Positions 54,822-64,000 of a stretch of 64,000 nucleotides of DNA are shown here, in pieces (positions within the stretch are counted from its first letter, which is position 1; every line of letters starts with the position of its first letter). A program made the position numbers and the translations under genes. Source of the DNA: Labrenzia sp. DG1229. GTDB lineage: Bacteria; Pseudomonadota; Alphaproteobacteria; Rhizobiales; Stappiaceae. Location: positions 133,951 to 197,950 of the forward strand of contig NZ_KI928930.1 of NCBI RefSeq assembly GCF_000521215.1. The letters are read 5' to 3'. The notes under the pieces are model-generated. The model saw nothing but the letters and a program-made list of their open reading frames with translations, ran no database searches and was not told the DNA's origin.

Positions 54822-54910
54822 GATTGCTCCGCACCATGATGGTCAATGTCGACTGCCCATACCTTCACATTCTTCAAGTGCTGTCCAGCCGGATCTGTGC
54901 CCGTCGTGGG

Positions 54911-55831
54911 CTAATGCGCTGGAAGGTTCTCGTGCAGACTGGAGACCAGGTTCAGTGTCTTGTCAGCGATCGAAATGGTCACCCGGCGGCCCCAGTCGAA
55001 ACGCATGAAATCCTGTTCGATACCGTCGGCAAAGATGACACCGCCATCGTTGATACGTGAGGTCATTTGCAAAACGGAACCTTCGCGAATGGCTCCGGCC
55101 CGCATTTCACAGCCGCTGAGATGGCTCGGCCACGGCTCGCGGGCAAAATAGAGCGCTGTTGGATCTGTTGGCAGTATCTCAAACAGCTGGCGCGTCGATG
55201 TCATGATGGATTTCGCCCATCCTGTTGCACCTGTCCCGGTGGAAACGATTACGCCGGAAGACGACTGGTATTCTTCCTGCCCAGCCGAGCGAATGAAATA
55301 GCGGGCTGACTGATGGCTGCGGTGGCCGATAAAGAGCTCGTTGAGCGCACACAGTGTTTCACCCCCGCCGGCTCTGGCGGACACCATCGTTCTGCGCTCG
55401 ATTGGAGCGTCATTGTGTTCTATCAACCTGAGCAGTGGGGCAACCTCGCCCGGGAGAACTCTTGTCAGAATTCCCTCCGAACCGGACTGCCCCGGCATGA
55501 CGCCTACCACAGGTTGGCCGGAACAGTATTTTGCCAGATTGGCAACCAGCCCATCCTGTCCGATGGCCATGACGATGTCGTTGTCCGTGAACAGGAACCG
55601 ATCCAGGTCGTCACGCTCGACACTGGCAACCGACCAGTCATTCGGCACGGCTGTCTTTGTTTGCTGAATCGCCGACTGCAGCGTAGTGTGTACCGCTTCC
55701 ACCTCATCGATGTCCTGGTCCCGGCTCCGCAGAAAAAAGGCGGCCTGTCCCCGCGTTCCATGAGCAGCCAGCAGCGCCTGATACTCCGATTGCCGGGTCA
55801 CGAGGACAACGCGGGGTGCCAGGCTGCTCAT
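54911..55831 (-). CDS. NAD-kinase-like protein with altered GGDG motif
   Basis: 306 aa of the NAD kinase/diacylglycerol kinase superfamily. The nucleotide motif GGDGT reads GQDGLVAN, the conserved NE is in CALNELFIGHRS, and the third motif is SSSGVIVSTGTGATGWAKSI. The C-terminal all-beta domain ends ISIADKTLNLV. The Gly-to-Gln change suggests altered donor use or loss of ordinary NAD kinase activity. Its start overlaps the SPFH gene stop by 4 bp, so the two are coupled. Probably not the housekeeping nadK. Confidence 0.78.
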   Translation of the reverse strand: MSSLAPRVVLVTRQSEYQALLAAHGTRGQAAFFLRSRDQDIDEVEAVHTTLQSAIQQTKTAVPNDWSVASVERDDLDRFLFTDNDIVMAIGQDGLVANLAKYCSGQPVVGVMPGQSGSEGILTRVLPGEVAPLLRLIEHNDAPIERRTMVSARAGGGETLCALNELFIGHRSHQSARYFIRSAGQEEYQSSSGVIVSTGTGATGWAKSIMTSTRQLFEILPTDPTALYFAREPWPSHLSGCEMRAGAIREGSVLQMTSRINDGGVIFADGIEQDFMRFDWGRRVTISIADKTLNLVSSLHENLPAH

Positions 55832-56826
55832 GACCTTGCCTCATCACGCACCGGGTTCGCTTTCATGGCGCCCTGAACCTGGCCGATCACATTCGACAGC
55901 ATGTCGGGGGTCACCGTCAGGCTGTCGATGTTCTGCAGTTTGCCGGCAAACTCTTGAGCTGCCATTGCAAACATCACCATGGGAGGAAGATCGGCATAGA
56001 CCGCCATCCGTTCCTTTTCCATGTCGGTGCGCGCCTGATCGATGGTCCGGATCCGGCCGGCTTCGGCATTTGCATCGATTTTCAATGCAGCGGCCTGGGC
56101 TTCGGCCTGGAACCTGGCATTTTCATCTTCACGCGCGATCAACTGCTTGCGCTGGGTCTCCAGTTCAATTTTTGTGCTCAGCTCGTTTTCTGCAATCGCC
56201 CGTTCTTTCTCCACGGCAAGTGCACGTCTGGCAAAAGTCGCTTCGTCCGCTCTTTGCTGGAGGTCTTCGAATGTGGGCGTCTGCAGGGCGCGGGCCAGCG
56301 CGGAACTGGGAGACACGTCATCCACACCGACGCCGACGATCTCAACACCCATTGCCGCCATGGTATCGTCTTCTGCAAACCCGTTGCTCAAGGCAAGTTG
56401 CAGTGGTTCCACACCTGCCTCCAGAAGGTCCCGCACCGTGTTGGATTTGACGTAGGCGGAAATGTAGCGTCTGCCGAGCGAGCCGATCAGGTCATTGATC
56501 TGATCGATAGGTTGCCCCAGCAGCAGGCCCTTTTTCAGGTCGATGGTGAAATCGATGCGGTCTCCGAGAACTTCTGCGTTCGCGACACGCCAGATGATGC
56601 TGCCTTGTACAGTCAGGTCCTGATAATCCCTGGATTGCCCTTTCAGCAGGAAGGGAAGAGTGCGGTCATCCATCGGTATTTCACTGAGTGACGTTCTTGC
56701 CGGCAGGAACCAGAAGGACAGTCCCTTGCCTGAGCGCACGCGCCTTCCTTTGTGGAATTGTTGGACTTGGCTGGAGGCGTCGGCACGAATGTGACGCAGG
56801 AACGGGTATCTTTGTATCTGGGCCAT
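55828..56826 (-). CDS. Soluble SPFH/band 7 domain protein
   Basis: 332 aa from the ATG at 56826 (MAQIQRYPFLRHIRAD), with GGAAGGA about 10 nt upstream; the in-frame extension to 56889 overlaps the regulator gene. The SPFH core is KGLSFWFLPARTSLSEIPMDDRTL, QDLTVQGSIIWRVAN and RRYISAYVKSNTVRDLLEAG. A coiled coil at about 195-270 (RADEATFARRALAVEKERAIAENEL) follows. No N-terminal membrane helix is present, unlike stomatin or flotillin. Middle gene of a tight operon: 13 bp after the Nudix regulator and 4-bp overlap with the NAD-kinase-like gene. Confidence 0.88.
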   Translation of the reverse strand: MAQIQRYPFLRHIRADASSQVQQFHKGRRVRSGKGLSFWFLPARTSLSEIPMDDRTLPFLLKGQSRDYQDLTVQGSIIWRVANAEVLGDRIDFTIDLKKGLLLGQPIDQINDLIGSLGRRYISAYVKSNTVRDLLEAGVEPLQLALSNGFAEDDTMAAMGVEIVGVGVDDVSPSSALARALQTPTFEDLQQRADEATFARRALAVEKERAIAENELSTKIELETQRKQLIAREDENARFQAEAQAAALKIDANAEAGRIRTIDQARTDMEKERMAVYADLPPMVMFAMAAQEFAGKLQNIDSLTVTPDMLSNVIGQVQGAMKANPVRDEARS

Positions 56827-56839
56827 TTCCAGATCCTTC

Positions 56840-57523
56840 CTAGATCCGTGTGTAGAGTTCTGCCGGTCTGAATGCAGACCCGGTTTCACGTTTGCCAGTT
56901 GGTTTTATGATCTTTCGGTCGAGCAGTTTTCGTCTGAATGCCGGCTTGGTAAGCGGACGGTCGAGGATGGCCTCGTAGATCTCCTGCGCCTGTCGCAAGG
57001 TGAAAACCGGGGGAAGCAGTTCAAGAGCCACGCTCGTGTAATCCAGTTTGCCTCTCAGCCGTTTGACCACGTCACCGAGTATGTGCGCGTGGTCAAATGC
57101 GAGGGACAGTTCGCCGTGTGTGTCAGTCAAGGCACAGGCATTGCCCACAGTGTCGTCCTTCCAGTCGGTGAGCACTTGAGCAAGGATCAGATCCTTGTTG
57201 GCCTTGACCAGCCGGCTCAGGTTTTCGAATGGAACCAGGGCAAAATGCGTGACACTTATGACGCGTTCGCGCGGGTCCCGGTCCGGAGCGCCATAGGTGA
57301 ATAGCTGCTCGAGATAGACGTCAATCACGCCGACCTTGTCTCGAAGAACACGCATGGCGGTGTCCTCGATTGCCTCTTTTATGTGAACGAAACCACCAGG
57401 GATCGCCCAGTCACCCCCGACCGTGTCTGCGTCATTTCGCACCATCAGCATGCAGTGCAATTTGCCATCTGCGACCGTGATCAACGCAAGGTCTACCGCA
57501 ACAGACGGTTTGGGAAAGGGCAT
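56840..57523 (-). CDS. NrtR-like Nudix-winged-helix transcriptional regulator
   Basis: 227 aa from the ATG at 57523 (MPFPKPSVAVDLALITV), preceded by AAGGAGTTTGTC. Residues 1-140 are a Nudix domain (DWAIPGGFVHIKEAIEDTAMRVLRDKVGV). Its catalytic REUxEE reads RVLRDK, so hydrolysis is probably lost. Residues about 155-227 are a winged helix (FTLRQAQEIYEAILDRPLTKPAFRRKLLDRKIIKPTGKR). This is the NrtR/ADP-ribose-sensing architecture. Likely autoregulates the operon through an AT-rich dyad around 57545-57570. First gene of the NrtR-SPFH-NAD-kinase-like unit. Confidence 0.85.
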   Translation of the reverse strand: MPFPKPSVAVDLALITVADGKLHCMLMVRNDADTVGGDWAIPGGFVHIKEAIEDTAMRVLRDKVGVIDVYLEQLFTYGAPDRDPRERVISVTHFALVPFENLSRLVKANKDLILAQVLTDWKDDTVGNACALTDTHGELSLAFDHAHILGDVVKRLRGKLDYTSVALELLPPVFTLRQAQEIYEAILDRPLTKPAFRRKLLDRKIIKPTGKRETGSAFRPAELYTRI

Positions 57524-57744
57524 GACAAACTCCTTATACTCAGAATAGATATAACTAATTAGCATATAAGTCAATAGATGAAAGCGAAGCTTGGAATATT
57601 CGGTAAAATCAGAGTGATGGGCAAAAAAGAAGAGCGGGTTGATTTAAGGCAGGAGTGCCGATTAGCCGACATGTGCCACACTGATTGCGTCAGGGAAACA
57701 GGAGGAGTTTCCTGCACGGCTGAACAAATGGCTGTTGCTTGAAA

Positions 57745-57776
57745 CAAAAAAAGCCCGGCATTTCTGCCGGGCTTTT
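57745..57776 (-). terminator. Rho-independent terminator of rpsA
   Basis: AAGCCCGGCA / TGCCGGGCTT stem with a 4-nt loop (57751-57774). On the minus strand it is followed by TTTTTTTG, 34 bp past the rpsA stop. Confidence 0.9.
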
Positions 57777-57808
57777 CTGTACCATTCTCGACTGGAGAAG
57801 TGGAGTTT

Positions 57809-59506
57809 CTAGTCGTCGGACTGCTGCTTCAGGGCAGCACCCAGAATGTCGCCGAGGGACGCGCCGGAGTCGGAAGAACCGTACTGTGCGACAGCTTCCT
57901 TCTCTTCTGCGATTTCGAGCGCCTTGATCGACACGGTGACCCGGCGGGTCTTCTTGTCGAACTGGGTGATACGAGCGTCGAACTTGTCACCGACGGAGTA
58001 TCTATCGGGACGCTGCTCTTCGCGGTCACGGGACAGGTCAGCGCGGCGGATGAAGGCTGTCAGGTCGCTGTCTGCGATCTTGACGTCCAGACCGCCATCC
58101 TTGATTTCGGTGACTTCACAGGTAACCACAGAGTTCTTGCGGAGTTCGCCGCCTGCACCGGTTTCCATCGGGTCGCCGGTGAGCTGCTTGATGCCGAGGG
58201 AGATACGCTCCTTGTCGACATCGACATCCAGAACGACAGCCTTGACCATGTCGCCCTTCTTGTACTCTTCGATGACCTGCTCGCCCGGACGGTTCCAGTC
58301 GAGATCGGAAAGGTGAACCATGCCGTCCACGTCGCCGTCGAGGCCGATGAACAATCCGAATTCGGTCTTGTTCTTGACTTCGCCTTCGACGTTGGTGCCG
58401 ACCGGGAATTGCTCTGCAAAGGCATCCCACGGATTCTGCAGGGTCTGCTTGAGACCGAGCGAGATGCGGCGCTTGACCGGATCGACTTCCAGGATCATCA
58501 CTTCGACTTCCTGGGAAGTGGAAACGATCTTGCCCGGATGGACGTTCTTCTTGGTCCAGGACATTTCCGAAACGTGGATCAGGCCTTCGATGCCCGGCTC
58601 CAGCTCGACGAATGCACCGTAGTCGGTGATGTTGGTCACGCGGCCGGTGAACTTGGCCTCGATCGGGTACTTGGCTTCGATGCCATCCCAGGGATCGGTT
58701 TCAAGCTGCTTCATGCCGAGGCTTATGCGGTGTGTTTCCTGGTTGACGCGGATGATCTGCACCTTGACGGTCTGGCCGATGGTGAGAACTTCCGACGGAT
58801 GGTTGATGCGGCGCCACGCGATGTCGGTGACGTGCAACAGTCCATCGATACCGCCAAGGTCGACGAACGCACCGTAGTCGGTGATGTTCTTGACCACACC
58901 TTCCACGGTATGACCTTCTTCCAGGCTCTGGACCAGTTCCGAACGCTGTTCGGCGCGGGTCTCTTCCAGAACGACACGGCGTGACACGACGATGTTGCCG
59001 CGACGCTTGTCCATTTTCAGGATCTGGAACGGCTGCGGCGTATGCATCAGCGGGGTCACGTCGCGCACCGGACGGATGTCCACCTGAGAACGCGGCAGGA
59101 ACGCAACTGCGCCATCCAGGTCGACGGTGAAACCGCCCTTGACCTGATTGAAGATCTGGCCGTTGACTTTCTCGTTGGCTTCGAAAGCGACTTCCAGGCG
59201 AACCCAGCTTTCTTCGCGGCGGGCTTTTTCGCGCGACAGAACGGCTTCGCCGAGAGCGTTCTCGACACGCTCCAGGTAAACTTCAACTTCCGTGCCAACG
59301 CCCATTTCGCCGTCACGGCCCTTGGCGCCGAATTCCTTCAGCGGCACGCGGCCTTCAACCTTCAGGCCGACGTCGATGACGGCAAGGTCCTTTTCGATGG
59401 CGACAACGGTGCCTTTGACGACGGCACCTTCATAAAGGTCGTTCTGGACGAAAGACTCTTCGAGTAGAGCTGCAAAATCCTCGGTAGAGGGATTGAAATC
59501 GGTCAT
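57809..59506 (-). CDS. rpsA: 30S ribosomal protein S1
   Basis: 565 aa with six S1/OB-fold repeats: residues about 28-95, 115-180, then four close repeats. Repeat signatures include ITDYGAFVDLGGIDGLLHVTDIAW, ITDYGAFVELEPGIEGLIHVSEMSW and KTEFGLFIGLDGDVDGMVHLSDLDW. It binds mRNA upstream of the start codon and unfolds it on the 30S subunit. It follows cmk in the aroA-cmk-rpsA order. The 271-bp space upstream may hold its own promoter. Confidence 0.97.
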   Translation of the reverse strand: MTDFNPSTEDFAALLEESFVQNDLYEGAVVKGTVVAIEKDLAVIDVGLKVEGRVPLKEFGAKGRDGEMGVGTEVEVYLERVENALGEAVLSREKARREESWVRLEVAFEANEKVNGQIFNQVKGGFTVDLDGAVAFLPRSQVDIRPVRDVTPLMHTPQPFQILKMDKRRGNIVVSRRVVLEETRAEQRSELVQSLEEGHTVEGVVKNITDYGAFVDLGGIDGLLHVTDIAWRRINHPSEVLTIGQTVKVQIIRVNQETHRISLGMKQLETDPWDGIEAKYPIEAKFTGRVTNITDYGAFVELEPGIEGLIHVSEMSWTKKNVHPGKIVSTSQEVEVMILEVDPVKRRISLGLKQTLQNPWDAFAEQFPVGTNVEGEVKNKTEFGLFIGLDGDVDGMVHLSDLDWNRPGEQVIEEYKKGDMVKAVVLDVDVDKERISLGIKQLTGDPMETGAGGELRKNSVVTCEVTEIKDGGLDVKIADSDLTAFIRRADLSRDREEQRPDRYSVGDKFDARITQFDKKTRRVTVSIKALEIAEEKEAVAQYGSSDSGASLGDILGAALKQQSDD

Positions 59507-59777
59507 TTATTCTCCTGAGCGCCTGTGGGCGCACCGCCGGCGGGTTGGTGTTGCACTCCGGATTGTCCGTCTCCCGGGATCGCGGTTTCCGCTGATCCTG
59601 CCGCTCGAAAGCGGGCCGGCGGAGGCGGAAGACGGAAAATCCAGTCTCGTCACAGGACGCAGATATGCAGCGTCCTGCCGAAATTACTGTCGTTCTTAAC
59701 AAGAACTGCTGGCCCTCAGGGCCGGTTGCTCCGGATGCACGAAAAGGGGCACACCTGCCGACGGACCCCACGTTCGT

Positions 59778-62184
<2,407 letters not shown>

Positions 62185-62577
62185 GTGGCAAAACCTGAAC
62201 TTGGCACCAAGCGGCTTTGCCCGAGCTGCGGCGCCAAATACTACGACCTTCTTCGGGATCCGATTACCTGTCCGAAATGCGGCACCATCTTTGAAATCGT
62301 CACGACAACGCGTGCGGTCAAGGCGGCCAAGGTGGAAGAAAAGCCGGTAAAAGAAGAAGAGGAAGACGATGCGGCGGCTCCGGAAGTCGTGAGCCTTGAA
62401 GAGGCTGATGCGGAAGCGGAAGGCTCTGAAGACGTGCCGGACATAGAAGGCGACGACGACGACGTCGAAATCGAGAGCGAAGAAAGCGATGACGACGTTT
62501 TCCTCGAAGATGAAGACGAAGACGAGGATTCCGTTCCCGCTCTTCGTGTCGAAATTGAAGACGATGCCGATCAGTAA
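62185..62577 (+). CDS. TIGR02300-type FYDLN-acid protein
   Basis: 130 aa from a GTG at 62185 (MAKPELGTKRLCPSCGAKYYDLLRDP), with AAGGGTG upstream. The N-terminal zinc-ribbon-like part has two CxxC pairs (CPSCG and CPKCG). The rest is strongly acidic, with long runs of Glu and Asp, ending VEIEDDADQ. This is a protein family confined to Alphaproteobacteria and has no assigned function. Its position between aroA and tRNA-Ala is conserved in many relatives. A hairpin terminator follows at 62612-62648. Confidence 0.93.
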   Translation: MAKPELGTKRLCPSCGAKYYDLLRDPITCPKCGTIFEIVTTTRAVKAAKVEEKPVKEEEEDDAAAPEVVSLEEADAEAEGSEDVPDIEGDDDDVEIESEESDDDVFLEDEDEDEDSVPALRVEIEDDADQ

Positions 62578-62611
62578 CAGGCTGACCGGACAGCACTTTT
62601 ATTCCGCCCGG

Positions 62612-62648
62612 ACCTTTATGCGCCGGGCGGAAATTTTCACACAAAATT
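62612..62648 (+). terminator. Terminator of the FYDLN-acid gene
   Basis: TTCCGCCCGG (62612-62621) pairs with CCGGGCGGAA (62633-62642), followed by ATTTTCAC, 35 bp past the stop. Confidence 0.8.
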
Positions 62649-62729
62649 GTGCTTGATCTTGGAAGGCGGTGTGACTATGTTCCGCCTCCATCAGCGCCGG
62701 AGACCCAAACCGGCCGATACATGGAACAT

Positions 62730-62805
62730 GGGGCCATAGCTCAGCTGGGAGAGCGCTTCGCTGGCAGCGAAGAGGTCAGGGGTTCGATTCCCCTTGGCTC
62801 CACCA
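62730..62805 (+). tRNA. tRNA-Ala (anticodon GGC)
   Basis: A 76-nt cloverleaf. The acceptor arm GGGGCCA pairs with TGGCTCC, the anticodon stem CTTCG pairs with CGAAG around loop CTGGCAG (anticodon GGC at 62763-62765), and the T loop is GGTTCGATTCC. The CCA end is encoded. Confidence 0.97.
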
Positions 62806-63039
62806 TTTCTTTCTTTCCGGTTTCTGGTTGACTGCATATCACTGATCAACGTGCTGCCCACGGCCTGCGCAGCGTGTCAGGATCCGGTGAATTCAGAAAG
62901 TCTTTGTCTTGCCGATGTTTTGCAGCGAGGGCGTCGCAAGGTCGTCGTGTTCTGTGTCTATGGGCGGTCAGACCGGTTGAAAAAACACATCTCCCGAAAG
63001 ATTTGCACAACGGTCACTAGAGGGTCTGCTGAGAAGAGG

Positions 63040-63750
63040 TCACCGCGAACCCAGAATGGCGACCAGATCGTCTTCGTTGGGCTGCTGGTGTTGGAGATTG
63101 AGGCCGGCCTGAATGTGTTCAAGGTGATGACAAACGAGTTCGGCAGCTCGCTCGGTTTCCCCGGCCGTAATGGCGTCGAGGATCTGGGCGTGTTCGTTTT
63201 CCGGACACGTGGCGCTCCGGTTGGTGCCGAACAGGCCGACAATCAGCGACGTTCTGGTAATCAGTTCCCGAATGGTCTTGTTCAGGACGCTGTTGCCATA
63301 AGCGTTTGCGAGTTCGACATGAAATTCTCCTGACAGCCGGATGATCTCGTGCCGTTCACCAACCTCACGTGCACGGTCTTCCTTCTCGATATGGTGCCGA
63401 AGCCCGGCAATAGCGGTTTCGTCTGACCTTTTCGCCAGATCTCGCACGATCCCGGCTTCGATGAGTTTTCGAGCGGAAAAGACTTCGTCGGCTTCCCCCG
63501 GTGTGGGGCACGCCACATACGCTCCCTTGTTCGACTGAAGGTCCACGATACCCTGGCTCGCCAGGAGCAGCAGGGCGCGTCGGACCCGCATCCGCCCGAC
63601 GCCAAAACTCTCACACAGTTTTGGTTCGCTCAATTTTGTGTTCGGTGCAAGCCGCTGTTCCATGACTGCGGCGTAAATTCGATTCACAATCAGATGCTCG
63701 TCTGGTTCTGTCGAATTATTTTCCATGTTTTTCAATGAGTTAGATGGCAT
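63040..63750 (-). CDS. GntR-family regulator, FCD type
   Basis: 236 aa. The N-terminal GntR winged helix (about residues 20-85) shows LSEPKLCESFGVGRMRVRRALLLLASQGIVDLQSNKGAYVACPTP. The all-helical FCD domain contains FHVELANAYGNSVLNKTIRELI and HAQILDAITAGETERAAELVCHHLEHI, including the His/Asp metal/effector residues. It faces away from the partial gene at 63971, with a 220-bp divergent region that contains two GTTAAC-centred elements, so it probably regulates that gene. Effector unknown. Confidence 0.92.
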   Translation of the reverse strand: MPSNSLKNMENNSTEPDEHLIVNRIYAAVMEQRLAPNTKLSEPKLCESFGVGRMRVRRALLLLASQGIVDLQSNKGAYVACPTPGEADEVFSARKLIEAGIVRDLAKRSDETAIAGLRHHIEKEDRAREVGERHEIIRLSGEFHVELANAYGNSVLNKTIRELITRTSLIVGLFGTNRSATCPENEHAQILDAITAGETERAAELVCHHLEHIQAGLNLQHQQPNEDDLVAILGSR

Positions 63751-63863
63751 GCCGATGGACTGCTCAATGTGAATTACCGTCCTATAGATAGGATTTCTCG
63801 CATATCAAAGTCAACGCTTTCCATTCTCTTTGTTAACGAAGTGAATTAAAAACGTTGATAATA

Positions 63864-63875
63864 ATCGTTAACGAT
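63864..63875. promoter_or_regulatory. Palindrome in the GntR/partial-gene divergent promoter
   Basis: ATCGTTAACGAT is a perfect 12-bp palindrome. A second GTTAAC core lies at 63832-63837, 35 bp away. Candidate operators for the adjacent GntR-type regulator. Confidence 0.4.
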
Positions 63876-63970
63876 TTATAACAGTAGGAGTCGAACCACG
63901 AGAAGCACTCAATTTCGGCAAAGTTCGGCAGGAGGAGTCGAGCATCTGGTTTTTTTGTTGGGAGGAACAA

Positions 63971-64000
63971 ATGAAGAGAAGACACTTTTTTGGCGCATCG
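63971..64000 (+). CDS. Start of an exported protein gene, cut by the window edge
   Basis: Only ten codons are visible: MKRRHFFGAS. GGGAGGAACAA directly precedes the ATG, the same RBS type as the binding-protein genes in this window. The two arginines followed by aromatic/hydrophobic residues suggest a Sec or Tat signal peptide. The position divergent from a GntR regulator makes a solute-binding protein likely, but this cannot be confirmed here. Confidence 0.6.
   Translation, partial: MKRRHFFGAS

Noticed and set aside
57800..58984. 394-codon plus-strand open frame opposite rpsA
   Set aside because: Antisense to a certain ribosomal protein gene; low-complexity translation without domain or RBS.
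59680..59735. Hairpins downstream of cmk considered as a terminator
   Set aside because: GGCCCT/AGGGCC and GTTCTT/AAGAAC stems lack a following T run, and rpsA transcription probably continues through.

Overview
The window is chromosomal DNA from an alphaproteobacterium of the order Hyphomicrobiales (Rhizobiales). The gene set (ChvI/ChvG next to pckA, a truncated HPr kinase with PTS EIIA and HPr, DivL upstream of tsaE-addB-addA-trxA, and a FYDLN-acid protein) fits a marine Stappiaceae/Roseibium-like genome. The genus is an inference from gene content and order. I see no phage genes, insertion sequences, CRISPR array or rRNA. One tRNA-Ala(GGC) is present.

Layout. Positions 1-4459 hold two tandem paralogous GAF/multi-PAS sensors; the second is a complete diguanylate cyclase and the first runs off the left edge. 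Positions 4874-5083 encode a tiny GcrA-C-terminus-like protein. Positions 5357-8648 form a molybdenum-cofactor insertion/cytidylylation operon (split XdhC halves, a LysE exporter between them, and a molybdopterin-binding/MobA-like fusion). Positions 8779-16120 hold pckA, divergent chvI-chvG-hprK, EIIA-Man, HPr and a cyclopropane fatty acid synthase, followed by ahcY. Positions 17960-31925 are a conserved block: divL (Tyr in place of the acceptor His), a tsaE-amgK fusion, murU, addB, addA, trxA, grpE and a TRIC-type channel gene. Positions 32018-35342 hold a VOC protein, a 30-residue membrane peptide, an ornithine-cyclodeaminase-like gene, lapA, ihfB and sppA.

From about 35.4 to 57.7 kb lies a block of accessory metabolism and transport. 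It separates sppA-ihfB-lapA from aroA-cmk-rpsA, groups that are neighbours in many proteobacteria. It contains an SLC13-type permease and an MFS transporter; an FKBP isomerase; a sugar ABC importer divergent from mtnK-mtnA-sorC-class II aldolase (a probable methylthioribose/5-deoxyribose DHAP shunt with its own uptake system); a LysR regulator divergent from a cytoplasmic sulfatase plus a TctCBA importer; an EamA transporter; a DUF3616-like secreted protein; and a compact three-gene unit of NrtR-like Nudix regulator, soluble SPFH protein and NAD-kinase-like protein. The window closes with rpsA, cmk, aroA, the FYDLN-acid protein, tRNA-Ala, a GntR/FCD regulator and the first codons of a divergent gene at the right edge.

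The most interesting candidates are the divergent sugar-ABC/mtnK-mtnA-aldolase cluster with its palindromic operator, the NrtR-SPFH-NAD-kinase-like operon of unknown function, and the LysR-sulfatase-TctCBA module. Coordinates given are for the start codons I favour, usually chosen by a visible Shine-Dalgarno sequence or a 4-bp ATGA overlap.
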